Assembly (NCBI RefSeq): GCF_004923295.1
Contig: NZ_CP039635.1
Location: 454,501-518,500, forward strand
DNA length: 64,000 nt
DNA from: Azospirillum sp. TSH100
GTDB taxonomy: Bacteria > Pseudomonadota > Alphaproteobacteria > Azospirillales > Azospirillaceae
Direction: 5' to 3'
A program made the translations under genes and the position numbers. The notes beneath the pieces were generated by a model. It saw only the letters and a program-made list of their open reading frames with translations. It was not told where the DNA came from and did no database searches. This document shows positions 44,960 to 53,625 of the stretch, piece by piece (positions within the stretch are counted from its first letter, which is position 1; every line of letters starts with the position of its first letter).

Positions 44960-46525
44960 ATGAACGTCGCCCGGCCCGGAATGGTCACCAGCCCGCATCC
45001 CCTGGCCTCCGAGGCCGGAGCCGCCGTTCTGGCGCGGGGCGGCACCGCCATCGAAGCGGCGGTCGCCGTCGCCGCCTGCCTGTCCGTCGTCATGCCGCAT
45101 TTCTGCGGAATCGGCGGCGATGCGGTCTGGCTGGTGGCGGACCGGCAGGGACGGCAGCGCTGCTTCCTCGGCATCGGTCAGGCGGCGGAAACCCTGCCCG
45201 TTTACAACGCCGCCATTCCCCTGCGCGGCCCCGCCTCGACAGTCACCTCGGCCTGTGCGGTCGACAGCTGGGGCCATGCCCTTTCCTACAGCGCCGCTCA
45301 CTGGGGCGGCACCCAGCCTTTCGCAGACCTCCTCGCCCCCGCCATCGCCCTGGCGCGGGACGGCTATGTCCCCAGCCACTCACAGCATTTCTGGTTCGAC
45401 TTCCGCCGCGACGAGATCCCGCAATGGGGCAGCTTCGTGGATCATTTCAGCGCTGTCGCCGGCGCTCCGTTCACCCAGCCCGGCCTCGCCCGCAGCCTCT
45501 CCCTGCTGGCGGAGGACGGTCACCGGTCCTTCTATGACGGACGGCTCGGCAAGCTGCTGGCCGAGGGATTGGCCGCCGCCGGCTCCCCCCTCGGTGCCAC
45601 GGATCTGGCGGCGACCCGGACGCGGGAAGAGACACCGGCCAGCCTGGACTATCGCGGGCTGACCCTGCTGGCCCCACCGGCGCCGACGCAAGGCCTGTCC
45701 ACGCTGGCGATCATGGGCATTCTCGCCCATTTCGATCTGGCGGCCCTGTCCCCCACCAGCCCGCTGCGCTATCATCTGCTGGTCGAAGCGGTGAAGCAGG
45801 CCTTCCTCGACCGGCCACTCATCGCCGATCCCGATTGGTCGGAGCCGGCGCCCTGGAACTTTCTCGACCCGCAGCGTCTCGCCGCCAAGGCTGCCGCCAT
45901 CGAACCGGGGCGCGCGCTGGACTGGCCCCACCCCTACCGCCATGGCGACACGGTCTTCTTCGCCGCCACCGACGAGCAGGGACGCTGCGCCAGCGTTCTC
46001 CAAAGCACCTATTTCGACTGGGGCAGCGGGATGCCGGTCGGTGACACCGGCATCCTCTGGCAGAACCGCGGCGCGGCATTCTCGACCGTTCCCGGCGACC
46101 GCAACGAGATCGCACCCGGCAAGCGGCCCTTCTACACCCTGAACCCCGGCATCGCCCTCAAGGCTGGAAATCCCCATCTTCTCTATGGGACACAGGGTGC
46201 CGACGGTCAGCCACAGACCCTATCCGTGCTGCTCACCGGCCTGATCGACCACGGCATGACGCCGGAAGAGGCGCTCGGCCAGCCCCGCTTCCTTCTGGGA
46301 AAGACATTTTCCGACAGCCGGGACAGCCTCAAGATCGAGGCGTCCCTGGGCAAGGCCGCGATCGAGGTGCTGGCCGCCCTGGGGCATGAGGTGGCGCCGC
46401 TCCCGGCCCTGTCGCCGATCTTCGGCCAAGCAGGCGCCATCAGCCTCGCCGATGCGGCCAGCCCATCCGGCGCCCATGATCCGCGCGGCGAAGGCAAAGC
46501 GGTTCGGCCCCGGACGAACCGCTGA
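44960..46525 (+). CDS. Gamma-glutamyltransferase-family amidohydrolase
   Basis: 521 residues from ATG 44960 with GGGGGAAGAG as ribosome-binding site; no signal peptide, so probably cytoplasmic. It has the Ntn-hydrolase GGT layout: HPLASEAGAAVLARGGTAIEA near the N-terminus and YTLNPGIAL plus the GDRNEIAPGKRPFYT region later. The expected self-cleavage/nucleophile Thr is at HGDTVFFAATDEQG, but the usual TTH is TVF. This departure resembles family members acting on non-glutathione amides such as oxamate amidohydrolase (HpxW). Together with the importer and amidohydrolase it suggests stepwise hydrolysis of an imported amide. Confidence 0.75.
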   Translation: MNVARPGMVTSPHPLASEAGAAVLARGGTAIEAAVAVAACLSVVMPHFCGIGGDAVWLVADRQGRQRCFLGIGQAAETLPVYNAAIPLRGPASTVTSACAVDSWGHALSYSAAHWGGTQPFADLLAPAIALARDGYVPSHSQHFWFDFRRDEIPQWGSFVDHFSAVAGAPFTQPGLARSLSLLAEDGHRSFYDGRLGKLLAEGLAAAGSPLGATDLAATRTREETPASLDYRGLTLLAPPAPTQGLSTLAIMGILAHFDLAALSPTSPLRYHLLVEAVKQAFLDRPLIADPDWSEPAPWNFLDPQRLAAKAAAIEPGRALDWPHPYRHGDTVFFAATDEQGRCASVLQSTYFDWGSGMPVGDTGILWQNRGAAFSTVPGDRNEIAPGKRPFYTLNPGIALKAGNPHLLYGTQGADGQPQTLSVLLTGLIDHGMTPEEALGQPRFLLGKTFSDSRDSLKIEASLGKAAIEVLAALGHEVAPLPALSPIFGQAGAISLADAASPSGAHDPRGEGKAVRPRTNR

Positions 46526-46591
46526 GTGCGCGGAACAGGCGTCACCCCTTGCACCGCCTTGGCAGGGGCAACCACGATCATTCCGCGGCGA

Positions 46592-47587
46592 TCATTCCGC
46601 GCCCAAGAGCCGGCCACAGCGCGAAGCGGCGAGCTGGGAGACGATCGCGCAGCAGGCGAGGCGGGCGTCCATATCATCCGCATTTCCGGTGAGGAGGATC
46701 GGGACCTCGGCGCCCTGCAGGATGGTCGCCTCAAGACCGAGAACGCGCAGACTGTCGGGAGAGCGGGGCTGAGTCTTCATGAGCGCATTCGCCGCGTCCC
46801 CGTCATCCACGCCTCCCACCATGATCGCTTCGACCTTGCCGGTGTGGGCCAGGGCGGAGGCCACCTCCGCCGCGGCTTCATGGTCGACGCCGATCAGGTG
46901 AAACGGCCTGATGTCGAGGTGGCAGAGGGCTGCCACCGAACAGATTCGCGCTGCGGGGCCGATCAGAACCGGTTCGATCAAGCCGGCTTCGGCTGCGGTC
47001 ACCGTGGATGTCAGTGTGTCCGCGTCGCACGGATCGACAACCGCGATCCGCAACGGCGGCAGGCCCGCGCATTTGGCACGAAGGGCCTGGTAGCTGCGGC
47101 GACGGCTCGCTTCGCTTGGCACCTGTCCTCCTCTCTCGACGGAGATCGTGACCTCCACGCTGCCGCTGGCAACGACGGTGCCATCACCGTCGGTGCAAGC
47201 GCAGGCCAAGGAGATGCCCCGAGAGGTTCTATCGACAACGGTGACGGTTGCCGTGATGACCTCCTCCAGCCGGACAGTCCGTTCAATGTCGAGATGCAGG
47301 GTCCGGCACAGTCGGCCGCCACCAGGCAGGATGGTTGCGAGCACGCTGCAAACCAGGGCATGGAGCCATGGATCGGAGACGGACTGCACCCCGGCGGAGC
47401 GGTTGCCGGCCGTGGTGCCACGATCGAGCTGGATGACGTCGTCAGCCAGGATACCGCACAGCGCGGCCTCCATCGCGGTGAACCGGCACGACTGGCTGGC
47501 TGTCTGCCCGATGACCGTCTCGCCAAGGGTGACGCTGACGGCCCCGGCATGGCCGTCAACGAGGGTTGCGGTTTCTCTTGAGTTCAT
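46592..47587 (-). CDS. MaoC-like/phosphate acetyltransferase-like protein with internal deletion
   Basis: 331 residues, where related bifunctional enoyl-CoA hydratase/phosphate acetyltransferases are about 460. The N-terminal hot-dog part lacks the usual catalytic Asp/His stretch. The Pta part begins normally (LPPLRIAVVDPCDADTLTST; AAEAGLIEPVLIGPAARI) but jumps from ANALMK to the extreme C-terminus (GAEVPILLTGNADDMDARLA), omitting roughly 130-150 residues of the catalytic domain. It follows sdaA by 38 bp. It may be a decaying gene or a non-catalytic derivative; the frame is open throughout. Confidence 0.6.
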   Translation of the reverse strand: MNSRETATLVDGHAGAVSVTLGETVIGQTASQSCRFTAMEAALCGILADDVIQLDRGTTAGNRSAGVQSVSDPWLHALVCSVLATILPGGGRLCRTLHLDIERTVRLEEVITATVTVVDRTSRGISLACACTDGDGTVVASGSVEVTISVERGGQVPSEASRRRSYQALRAKCAGLPPLRIAVVDPCDADTLTSTVTAAEAGLIEPVLIGPAARICSVAALCHLDIRPFHLIGVDHEAAAEVASALAHTGKVEAIMVGGVDDGDAANALMKTQPRSPDSLRVLGLEATILQGAEVPILLTGNADDMDARLACCAIVSQLAASRCGRLLGAE

Positions 47588-47625
47588 CTCGCGATCCTCC
47601 GATCGGCAGCTCGGTGCGTGCGGCG

Positions 47626-49032
47626 TCAGGCCGCCCAGTTGGTGCTGTCGCTGTCCTGCGCCCGGCGCGAGGGCAACGCGACCACCTTGACCGCAAGGCC
47701 GCCGCAGGAGGTCTCGCGGTATTTCGGATCCATGTCCTTGCCGGTCTCGAACATCGTCTCGATGACCTTGTCGAGCGAAACGAGCGGTTCGCTTGTCCGG
47801 TGCAGGGCCATGCGCGTCGCATTGATCGCCTTCATGGCGCCCATGGCGTTGCGTTCGATGCAGGGAATCTGCACCTGCCCGCCGACCGGGTCGCAGGTCA
47901 GGCCGAGATTGTGCTCCATGGCGATCTCGGCAGCCACGCACACCTGTTCCGGACTGCCGCCCATCAGGTCGGCCAAGCCGCCGGCCGCCATCGAGCAGGC
48001 GACGCCGACCTCGCCCTGGCAGCCGACCTCGGCGCCGGAGATCGAGGCGTTCCGCTTGTACAGCGCGCCGATGGCGGCGGACGCCAGGAAGAAGCGGACA
48101 CAGGCATCGTCGTCCAACGGCTTGATGAAATTGTGATAGTAGGCGAGCACCGCCGGGACGATCCCGCAGGCGCCATTGGTCGGCGCGGTGACGACACGGC
48201 CGCCCGCGGCATTCTCCTCGTTCACCGCGAAGGCGAACATGTTCACCCAGTCGACCACATTCATCGGATCGCGCGACAGCGCCTCTGACGACGCCAGCTG
48301 GCGGCGCAGCAGGGCGGCCCGGCGGGGAACCCGCATCGGCCCCGGCAGCACGCCCTCGGTCGTCATTCCACGGTCCATGCAGGCCCGCATCGTCTGCCAG
48401 ATGGTGGAGAAGTAATCGCGGATTTCCTGGTGGCTGTGCAGGCTGAGTTCGTTCTGCAGGATCAGGCCGGAGAAGGACAGGCCGGCCTTGCGGCAGTGGG
48501 CCAGCAGATCGGCGGCCGAGGCGTAGGGATAGGGAAGCTCCACCTCCGCTTCGCTCTGCTTGCCGAAATTCTCCTCGTCGACGACGAAGCCGCCGCCGAT
48601 GGAATAATAGGTCTTGCAAAGCAGGAGCCGGTCGCCGTCGAAGGCCTGGATCGTCATGCCGTTCTCGTGCCGGGGCAGGTTGGACCGGTGAAAGGTGATG
48701 GCGGTCGGCGGAAAATCGACCGGCCTGCCCTCCTGGCCCAGCGGCAGGCGATGCGAATTGCGCACCTGCTGGAGAAAGGCGGGGATGGTGTCGATGGCAA
48801 CGCTGTCCGGCAGGTTCCCGGCAAGGCCCAGCATGAGGGCGACGTCGGTGTGATGGCCTTTGCCAGTCAACGCCAGCGAGCCGTAGATGTCGACAGCGAC
48901 GCGGGTGGTGGCGTCGATGCCGCCCAGGGAACGCAGATCGTCCACGAACTGCCTGGCTGCCCTCATCGGTCCGACGGTGTGCGAGCTTGAGGGGCCGATA
49001 CCGACCTTGTAGAGGTCGAACATGCTGATCAT
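47626..49032 (-). CDS. sdaA: L-serine ammonia-lyase, iron-sulfur type
   Basis: 468 residues, full length for single-chain SdaA. The N-terminus MISMFDLYKVGIGPSSSHTVG and the Fe-S cluster cysteines in GACGIVP, HNLGLTCDPVGG and IPCIERN are present, as is the motif KYRETSCGGLAV. It converts L-serine to pyruvate and ammonia with a labile [4Fe-4S] cluster. It lies downstream of the serine transporter gene (127-bp gap), probably in one operon with the MaoC/Pta-like gene. Confidence 0.95.
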   Translation of the reverse strand: MISMFDLYKVGIGPSSSHTVGPMRAARQFVDDLRSLGGIDATTRVAVDIYGSLALTGKGHHTDVALMLGLAGNLPDSVAIDTIPAFLQQVRNSHRLPLGQEGRPVDFPPTAITFHRSNLPRHENGMTIQAFDGDRLLLCKTYYSIGGGFVVDEENFGKQSEAEVELPYPYASAADLLAHCRKAGLSFSGLILQNELSLHSHQEIRDYFSTIWQTMRACMDRGMTTEGVLPGPMRVPRRAALLRRQLASSEALSRDPMNVVDWVNMFAFAVNEENAAGGRVVTAPTNGACGIVPAVLAYYHNFIKPLDDDACVRFFLASAAIGALYKRNASISGAEVGCQGEVGVACSMAAGGLADLMGGSPEQVCVAAEIAMEHNLGLTCDPVGGQVQIPCIERNAMGAMKAINATRMALHRTSEPLVSLDKVIETMFETGKDMDPKYRETSCGGLAVKVVALPSRRAQDSDSTNWAA

Positions 49033-49159
49033 GGCTTGCTTCCTTCCTGTGGACGGCCCTGAAAACCTTGAGGGGGTGCTTGAGCGGTTCCGCTTCGCTG
49101 CCTCCGGCGGCGCCCGTCGCCTGGACGGAGCGCTGCTGGAGGCGGAAGCGGTGTGGGCG

Positions 49160-50434
49160 TCAGAGGCTGAGCAGGGAGTAGAGGATGGCGGAGATCGCGA
49201 CGCTGCCGATGAACATCACCACCACGTTGCCCGGCTGGCCGGCATATTTGCGCATCGCCGGCACCTTGCGGATCGCGTACATCGGCATGATGAAGAGCAG
49301 GGCGGCAATGATGGGACCGCAGAGGGATTCGATCATGCCGAGGATGCTGGGGTTCAGGGTGGCGGCGATCCAGACGGCAGCGACCATGAACAGGGCGCTG
49401 AAGCGGTTGATCGCCTTGTCGTCGACCGGTTTGCCCTGGCCGCGCAGATGCTGGGAGATCAGCCCGTTCAGACCTTCACGGGCGCCGAGATAATGGCCGA
49501 AGAAGGATTTGGTGATCGCCACGAAGGCCACGGCCGGGGTCAGCAGCGCCATCAGCGGGTTGTCGAACTTGTTGCCAAGATAGGACAGGATGGAGATGTT
49601 CTGGGCCTTCGCGTCGGCCAGTTCCTGCGGGCTCAGGCTGAAGACGCAGCTGAAGACGAAGAACAGGACGACCAGCACCATCATGACGACCGCGTATTTC
49701 TCGATGCGGGTGGTCTGGGATTCAGCCTCTTCGCCATAGTGGTTCTGCTGAGCGACGACGAACCGCGAGATCGCCGGGGAGTGGTTGAAGGAGAAGACCA
49801 GGGCCGGGATGCTGAGCCACAGCGTCAGGCTGAACTGTCCGGCGGTCGGGACCTGATCGAGGATCGCGCCGTTCCAGTCGGGGGCCAGATACAGGCCGAT
49901 GCCCATCAGCACCACGACGAAGGGATAGACGAGCCAGCTCATGACCCGGACGACCATCTGTTCACCCAGCTTGATGACGGCCATCAGCCCGAGGATCAGG
50001 CCGAGCGACAGCAGGATGCGCGGCGGCGGAACCATGCCCAGCTGATGCACCATGAAGCTCTGGACCGTGTTGGTCAGGCCGACGCCGTAGATCAGCAGGA
50101 TCGGCAGGATCGTGAAGAAGTACAGCAGGGTGATGAGCTTGCCCGCGGTGCTGCCGAAATGCTCGGTCACCACCTCGGTGATGTCACTGCCCGGCTTCGA
50201 CGAGGACAGGATGAAGCGGCACAGCCCCCGATGGGCCAGATAGGTCATGGGGAAGGCGATGACCGCCATGACCGCCAGAGGCCAAAAGCCACCAAGGCCT
50301 GCGTTGATGGGAAGGAAAAGCGTTCCCGCACCAATGGCGGTTCCGAACAGCCCAAGCATCCACATGGTATCATGCTTGGTCCACGGCAGTGGAGGATTGC
50401 CGAGTCTTGTGGATTCCGTTGAGATGCTGACCAT
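49160..50434 (-). CDS. sdaC: Serine transporter (SdaC/HAAAP family)
   Basis: 424 residues with about 11 hydrophobic segments. The N-terminus [20 protein letters not shown] and the internal [20 protein letters not shown] are characteristic of SdaC/STP transporters, which import L-serine with protons or sodium. It precedes sdaA, so uptake and deamination are linked. Three phased repeats resembling BtsR sites lie 117-164 bp upstream. Confidence 0.9.
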   Translation of the reverse strand: MVSISTESTRLGNPPLPWTKHDTMWMLGLFGTAIGAGTLFLPINAGLGGFWPLAVMAVIAFPMTYLAHRGLCRFILSSSKPGSDITEVVTEHFGSTAGKLITLLYFFTILPILLIYGVGLTNTVQSFMVHQLGMVPPPRILLSLGLILGLMAVIKLGEQMVVRVMSWLVYPFVVVLMGIGLYLAPDWNGAILDQVPTAGQFSLTLWLSIPALVFSFNHSPAISRFVVAQQNHYGEEAESQTTRIEKYAVVMMVLVVLFFVFSCVFSLSPQELADAKAQNISILSYLGNKFDNPLMALLTPAVAFVAITKSFFGHYLGAREGLNGLISQHLRGQGKPVDDKAINRFSALFMVAAVWIAATLNPSILGMIESLCGPIIAALLFIMPMYAIRKVPAMRKYAGQPGNVVVMFIGSVAISAILYSLLSL

Positions 50435-50807
50435 TTTGTGCCTCCAGCATGCCTTCCATCGTGGATTTTCAAGCCATCACGGTAAGGCCGCGCTTTGTTG
50501 ACCTGGAGAAAGCCTATCAACACCCCGCTGGCAATTCCCGGCTGAACTCAGGAGCGGTGGAATAGCGAAATGAGCGGCGGAATGGAAAAATGAGCGGAGG
50601 CCGCCGGAGGGGAACGGCGGGATCCGGCGGCGAGCGGCGGAGCCGTCGGCGCGTTTCGCCGCATCTCCGGCCCGGTCCCTGCCGCCGCTTCTCCCTGGCC
50701 TTTCGCCCGGGAATGGGTCAAACCAAGCGCCTCAACCGAGCAGAATCCGTTTGTACGCCTGCCCGCACCGGACGGCCCGGACGCGCAGGTGCAGGGAGCC
50801 TTGACCG
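50435..50807. other. Divergent control region of sdaC and the BtsSR-like genes
   Basis: This 373-bp region holds the three 20-bp-phased repeats at 50551-50598. On the minus strand a possible -35-like TTGATA lies near 50520, but I could not place a convincing -10. Beyond 50600 the sequence is G/C-rich; I see only a GGGAG ribosome-binding site before 50808 there. Confidence 0.55.
50551..50598 (-). promoter_or_regulatory. Three 20-bp-phased repeats, candidate BtsR (LytTR) sites
   Basis: On the minus strand the repeats read TCCGCTCA (50598-50591), GCCGCTCA (50578-50571) and ACCGCTCC (50558-50551), each exactly 20 bp apart. As I recall it, E. coli BtsR (YehT) binds direct repeats ACC(G/A)CT(C/T)A separated by about 11 bp; these are close. 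The spacers are also alike (GGAATAGCGAAA and GGAATGGAAAAA). Confidence 0.6.
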
Positions 50808-52502
50808 ATGCAGATTGATCCCGTGGGCCTCTCGCTGGTCCTTCTCCAGCAGATGTGCGTCTATCTGGTGGTGGCCTATCTCCTCAGCCGGACGAAGATC
50901 TTCATTCCGCTGACGCACGCCACGATCCGGCCGCCGCACAAGCTGGCCTGCTACGTCATTTTCTCCCTGTTCTGCATCATGGGGACCATCCTGGGCATGC
51001 CGGTGATCCAAGCCATCGCCAACACGCCGGCGATCGGTGCGGTGCTCGGCGGTCTTCTCGGCGGTCCGCTGGTCGGGCTGGCGGTCGGCATCACCGGTGG
51101 ACTGCACCGCTATTCGCTGGGCGGGGCTTTCGCGCTCGCCGCCGGCATCGACATCGTCGTACAGGGGATGCTGGGCGGTCTGATGCACCGCCATCTCATC
51201 CGCAAGGGCAAGGCCCGCACCCTGTTCGATCCGGTCAAGGCCGGCACCCTGACCTTCGTCGGGGTGCTGCTGGAGTTGCTGATCGACCTTGCGGTGGCCA
51301 AACCCTTCGACCAGACACTGGAAATCGTGAAGCTGATCGCGATACCGGAACTGATCGCCAATTCACTGGGGGCCGCGCTGTTCATGGGCATCCTGATCGA
51401 CCGCCGGGCCCTTATCGAACGGCAGTCCAGCCTGTTCTCGGCCAAGGCGCTGGCCATCGCGGCACGCGCCGACGGCGTGCTGCGCCGCGGCTTCAACCAG
51501 GAAAACAGCATGACCGTCGCGCGGATCATCTATGAGGAGACCGGGGTGGGAGCGGTGGCGATAACGGATCGCGAGAAGATCCTGGCCTTCATCGGCATCG
51601 GCGACGACCACCATCTTCCCGGCACGCCGATCTCGTCGCTGAACACGCTGGAAGCCATCGCGCACAACGAGGTCACCTATGCCGACGGCAACGAGGTGGC
51701 CTATCAATGCTCGATCAGCCCGACCTGCCCGCTGGGGGCGTCGCTGGTCATCCCGCTGGTCGGCGAGGACAGCCACGTCATCGGCACGATCAAGCTGTAC
51801 GAGCCCAAGACCAAGCTGTTCTCCACCATCAACCGGACGCTGGGCGAGGGAATCGCGAAGCTGCTGTCGAGCCAGATCCTGGCCGGCCGCTACGAACAGC
51901 AGAAGGCGCTGCTGGCCCAGGCGGAAATCAAGCTTCTGCACGCCCAGGTCAATCCGCATTTCTTGTTCAACGCGCTGAACACCATCGCCGCCGTCACCTG
52001 CGACGAGCCGGAGAAGGCCCGTGACCTGATCGGCGACCTGTCCACCTTCTTCCGCATGAACCTCAAGCGCCCCAATGAGATCGCATCGCTCGCCGAGGAG
52101 GTCGAGCATGTGAACGCCTATCTCCAGATCGAACGGGCGCGCTTTTCCGACAGCCTGACGGTCGACATCGACATCCCCGACAGCCTCGGCCGCGTCCGGC
52201 TGCCGGCCTTCTCGCTTCAGCCCGTCGTCGAGAACGCGATCAAGCATGGCACGTCGCAACAGCTCCGTCCGGGCCATGTCACGATCAGCGCCCGTGAGGA
52301 CGGCGATGCGCTCGTCATCGATGTGCAGGACAATGCCGGTCTTTACGAGCCGAAGCCGGCCGGACAAGGGCTCGGCATGAGTTTGGTGGACCGCCGCATC
52401 AGGAACTGTTTCGGTCCGTCCTATGGTGTTACCGTCGCGTCAGACCGGGATGTCTTCACCCGCATCACGATCCGGGTTCCGCTGGAGGCAGCGTCCAAAT
52501 GA
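50808..52502 (+). CDS. LytS/BtsS-type sensor histidine kinase
   Basis: 564 residues. An N-terminal 5TM-LYT membrane domain (about 1-200, including HKLACYVIFSLFCIMG and GLLGGPLVGLAVGITGG) is followed by a GAF-like domain and a HisKA_5 kinase with His384 in NPHFLFNALNT. The ATPase part (PVVENAIKHG) is complete. The arrangement matches E. coli BtsS, a high-affinity pyruvate sensor. A pyruvate signal fits the neighbouring serine deaminase but is inferred. Its stop overlaps the regulator start by 4 nt. Confidence 0.85.
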   Translation: MQIDPVGLSLVLLQQMCVYLVVAYLLSRTKIFIPLTHATIRPPHKLACYVIFSLFCIMGTILGMPVIQAIANTPAIGAVLGGLLGGPLVGLAVGITGGLHRYSLGGAFALAAGIDIVVQGMLGGLMHRHLIRKGKARTLFDPVKAGTLTFVGVLLELLIDLAVAKPFDQTLEIVKLIAIPELIANSLGAALFMGILIDRRALIERQSSLFSAKALAIAARADGVLRRGFNQENSMTVARIIYEETGVGAVAITDREKILAFIGIGDDHHLPGTPISSLNTLEAIAHNEVTYADGNEVAYQCSISPTCPLGASLVIPLVGEDSHVIGTIKLYEPKTKLFSTINRTLGEGIAKLLSSQILAGRYEQQKALLAQAEIKLLHAQVNPHFLFNALNTIAAVTCDEPEKARDLIGDLSTFFRMNLKRPNEIASLAEEVEHVNAYLQIERARFSDSLTVDIDIPDSLGRVRLPAFSLQPVVENAIKHGTSQQLRPGHVTISAREDGDALVIDVQDNAGLYEPKPAGQGLGMSLVDRRIRNCFGPSYGVTVASDRDVFTRITIRVPLEAASK

Positions 52503-53218
52503 TCACCGTCCTCATCGTCGATGACGAGCCGTTGGCCCGCAAGGAGCTTCGCCGCGTCCTCTCGAAGGCTGACGACATCGTCATCGTTGCGGAATGCAGC
52601 AATGCCATCGACGCCGTTGGTGTGATCAACCGGGAAAAGCCCGAGGTCGTGTTCCTCGACATCCAGATGCCGCGGGTGAGCGGCATCGAGATGTTGAGCA
52701 TGCTCGATCATGAAAAGATGCCGCACGTCGTCTTCCTGACGGCTTACGACGAATATGCCGTGCAGGCGTTCGAGCAGCATGCCTTCGATTACCTGTTGAA
52801 ACCTGTCAACCAGGCACGCCTCGACAAGACGCTGGAGCGGCTCCGCCGCGACCGGGGACCGCAGAACATCGCCCAGCTTCCGGGGGCCCGCCAGCTCCGC
52901 CAGCTCCCCTGTTTCGGACAGCACCATGTCCAGCTGGTGAGGATGGAGGAGGTCGAGTATGTGGCTTCCGGCGTCAGCGGCGTCTGTGTGTTCACCATCG
53001 ACGGCAGCGAGCTGCCGACCGAGTTGCCCCTGCACATCCTGCAGGAGCGAACCTCTCTCCTGCGCTGCCACAGGCAATATCTTGTGAATACTGATTTCAT
53101 CGAGAAGATCAATTTTCTTGAGAATGGCTTGGCCGAGATCAAAACGAGACGCGGGCAGAACATTCCCGTCAGCCGGCGCTTCTTCCCGCAAATCAAGGAA
53201 CGGCTCGGTATCCTTTGA
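52499..53218 (+). CDS. LytTR-type response regulator (BtsR-like)
   Basis: 239 residues. The receiver has phospho-acceptor Asp54 and ends in DYLLKPVNQARL. The C-terminal LytTR DNA-binding domain is clear (VQLVRMEEVEYVASGVSGVC; CHRQYLVNTDFIEKI). It resembles BtsR/YehT. It forms a pair with the kinase and is the likely reader of the repeats before sdaC. Confidence 0.9.
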   Translation: MITVLIVDDEPLARKELRRVLSKADDIVIVAECSNAIDAVGVINREKPEVVFLDIQMPRVSGIEMLSMLDHEKMPHVVFLTAYDEYAVQAFEQHAFDYLLKPVNQARLDKTLERLRRDRGPQNIAQLPGARQLRQLPCFGQHHVQLVRMEEVEYVASGVSGVCVFTIDGSELPTELPLHILQERTSLLRCHRQYLVNTDFIEKINFLENGLAEIKTRRGQNIPVSRRFFPQIKERLGIL

Positions 53219-53249
53219 TCTGAACGTCGGAGTCGCGAGCTGGAGCGGA

Positions 53250-53525
53250 TTGCCGCGCGGCGGCGGCAGGCTTCGAGAGGGGGTTTCCTCGGCAATCCGC
53301 TTGGTGGCTGGTGCGCGACCACGCGGTGACCTGCAGCCGGACAAGCGCGGTGGCAATGTCCGCTCGCATCGGATCGACGAATACCGGGACCTCATTCTGG
53401 GCTGGATCGAAGAGAAGCACGACCTGACCTTGGCAGAACTGGCCGAGCGTCTGGACAAGGCGATGGGGTATCGGCCGCAGCCCAGCGTGCCGGAAATCCG
53501 GCGCCAGCTCGTTCGAACCACCTTC
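53250..53525 (+). pseudogene. IS630-family transposase N-terminal relic
   Basis: DKRGGNVRSHRIDEYRDLI, LGWIEEKHDLTLAELAERL and MGYRPQPS match the helper/N-terminal part of IS630-type transposases. The catalytic part is missing, and after MGYRPQPS the expected continuation is lost. No inverted repeats are recognisable. It occupies most of the gap between the LytTR regulator and the LysR gene. Confidence 0.7.
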
Positions 53526-53625
53526 GGTAGCCGTATCCGTTGCCCGTGCTGCCGCGCCCTCTTCTCCCGATACCCACGTCTATAGGGGTGGCAGAGTAGC
53601 GCTGGAGTTCACTGCCATGCTGCCC

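Noticed and set aside
46570..46602. Short direct repeat GATCATTCCGCG after the GGT-family gene
   Set aside because: Two copies of a 12-mer only, partly within the end of the MaoC/Pta-like gene; no structure or mobile-element ends.
46592..48619. A continuous 675-codon minus-strand frame across the MaoC/Pta-like gene and half of sdaA
   Set aside because: The upstream part is a shadow of sdaA in another frame; the MaoC/Pta-like protein has a good Met at 47587.
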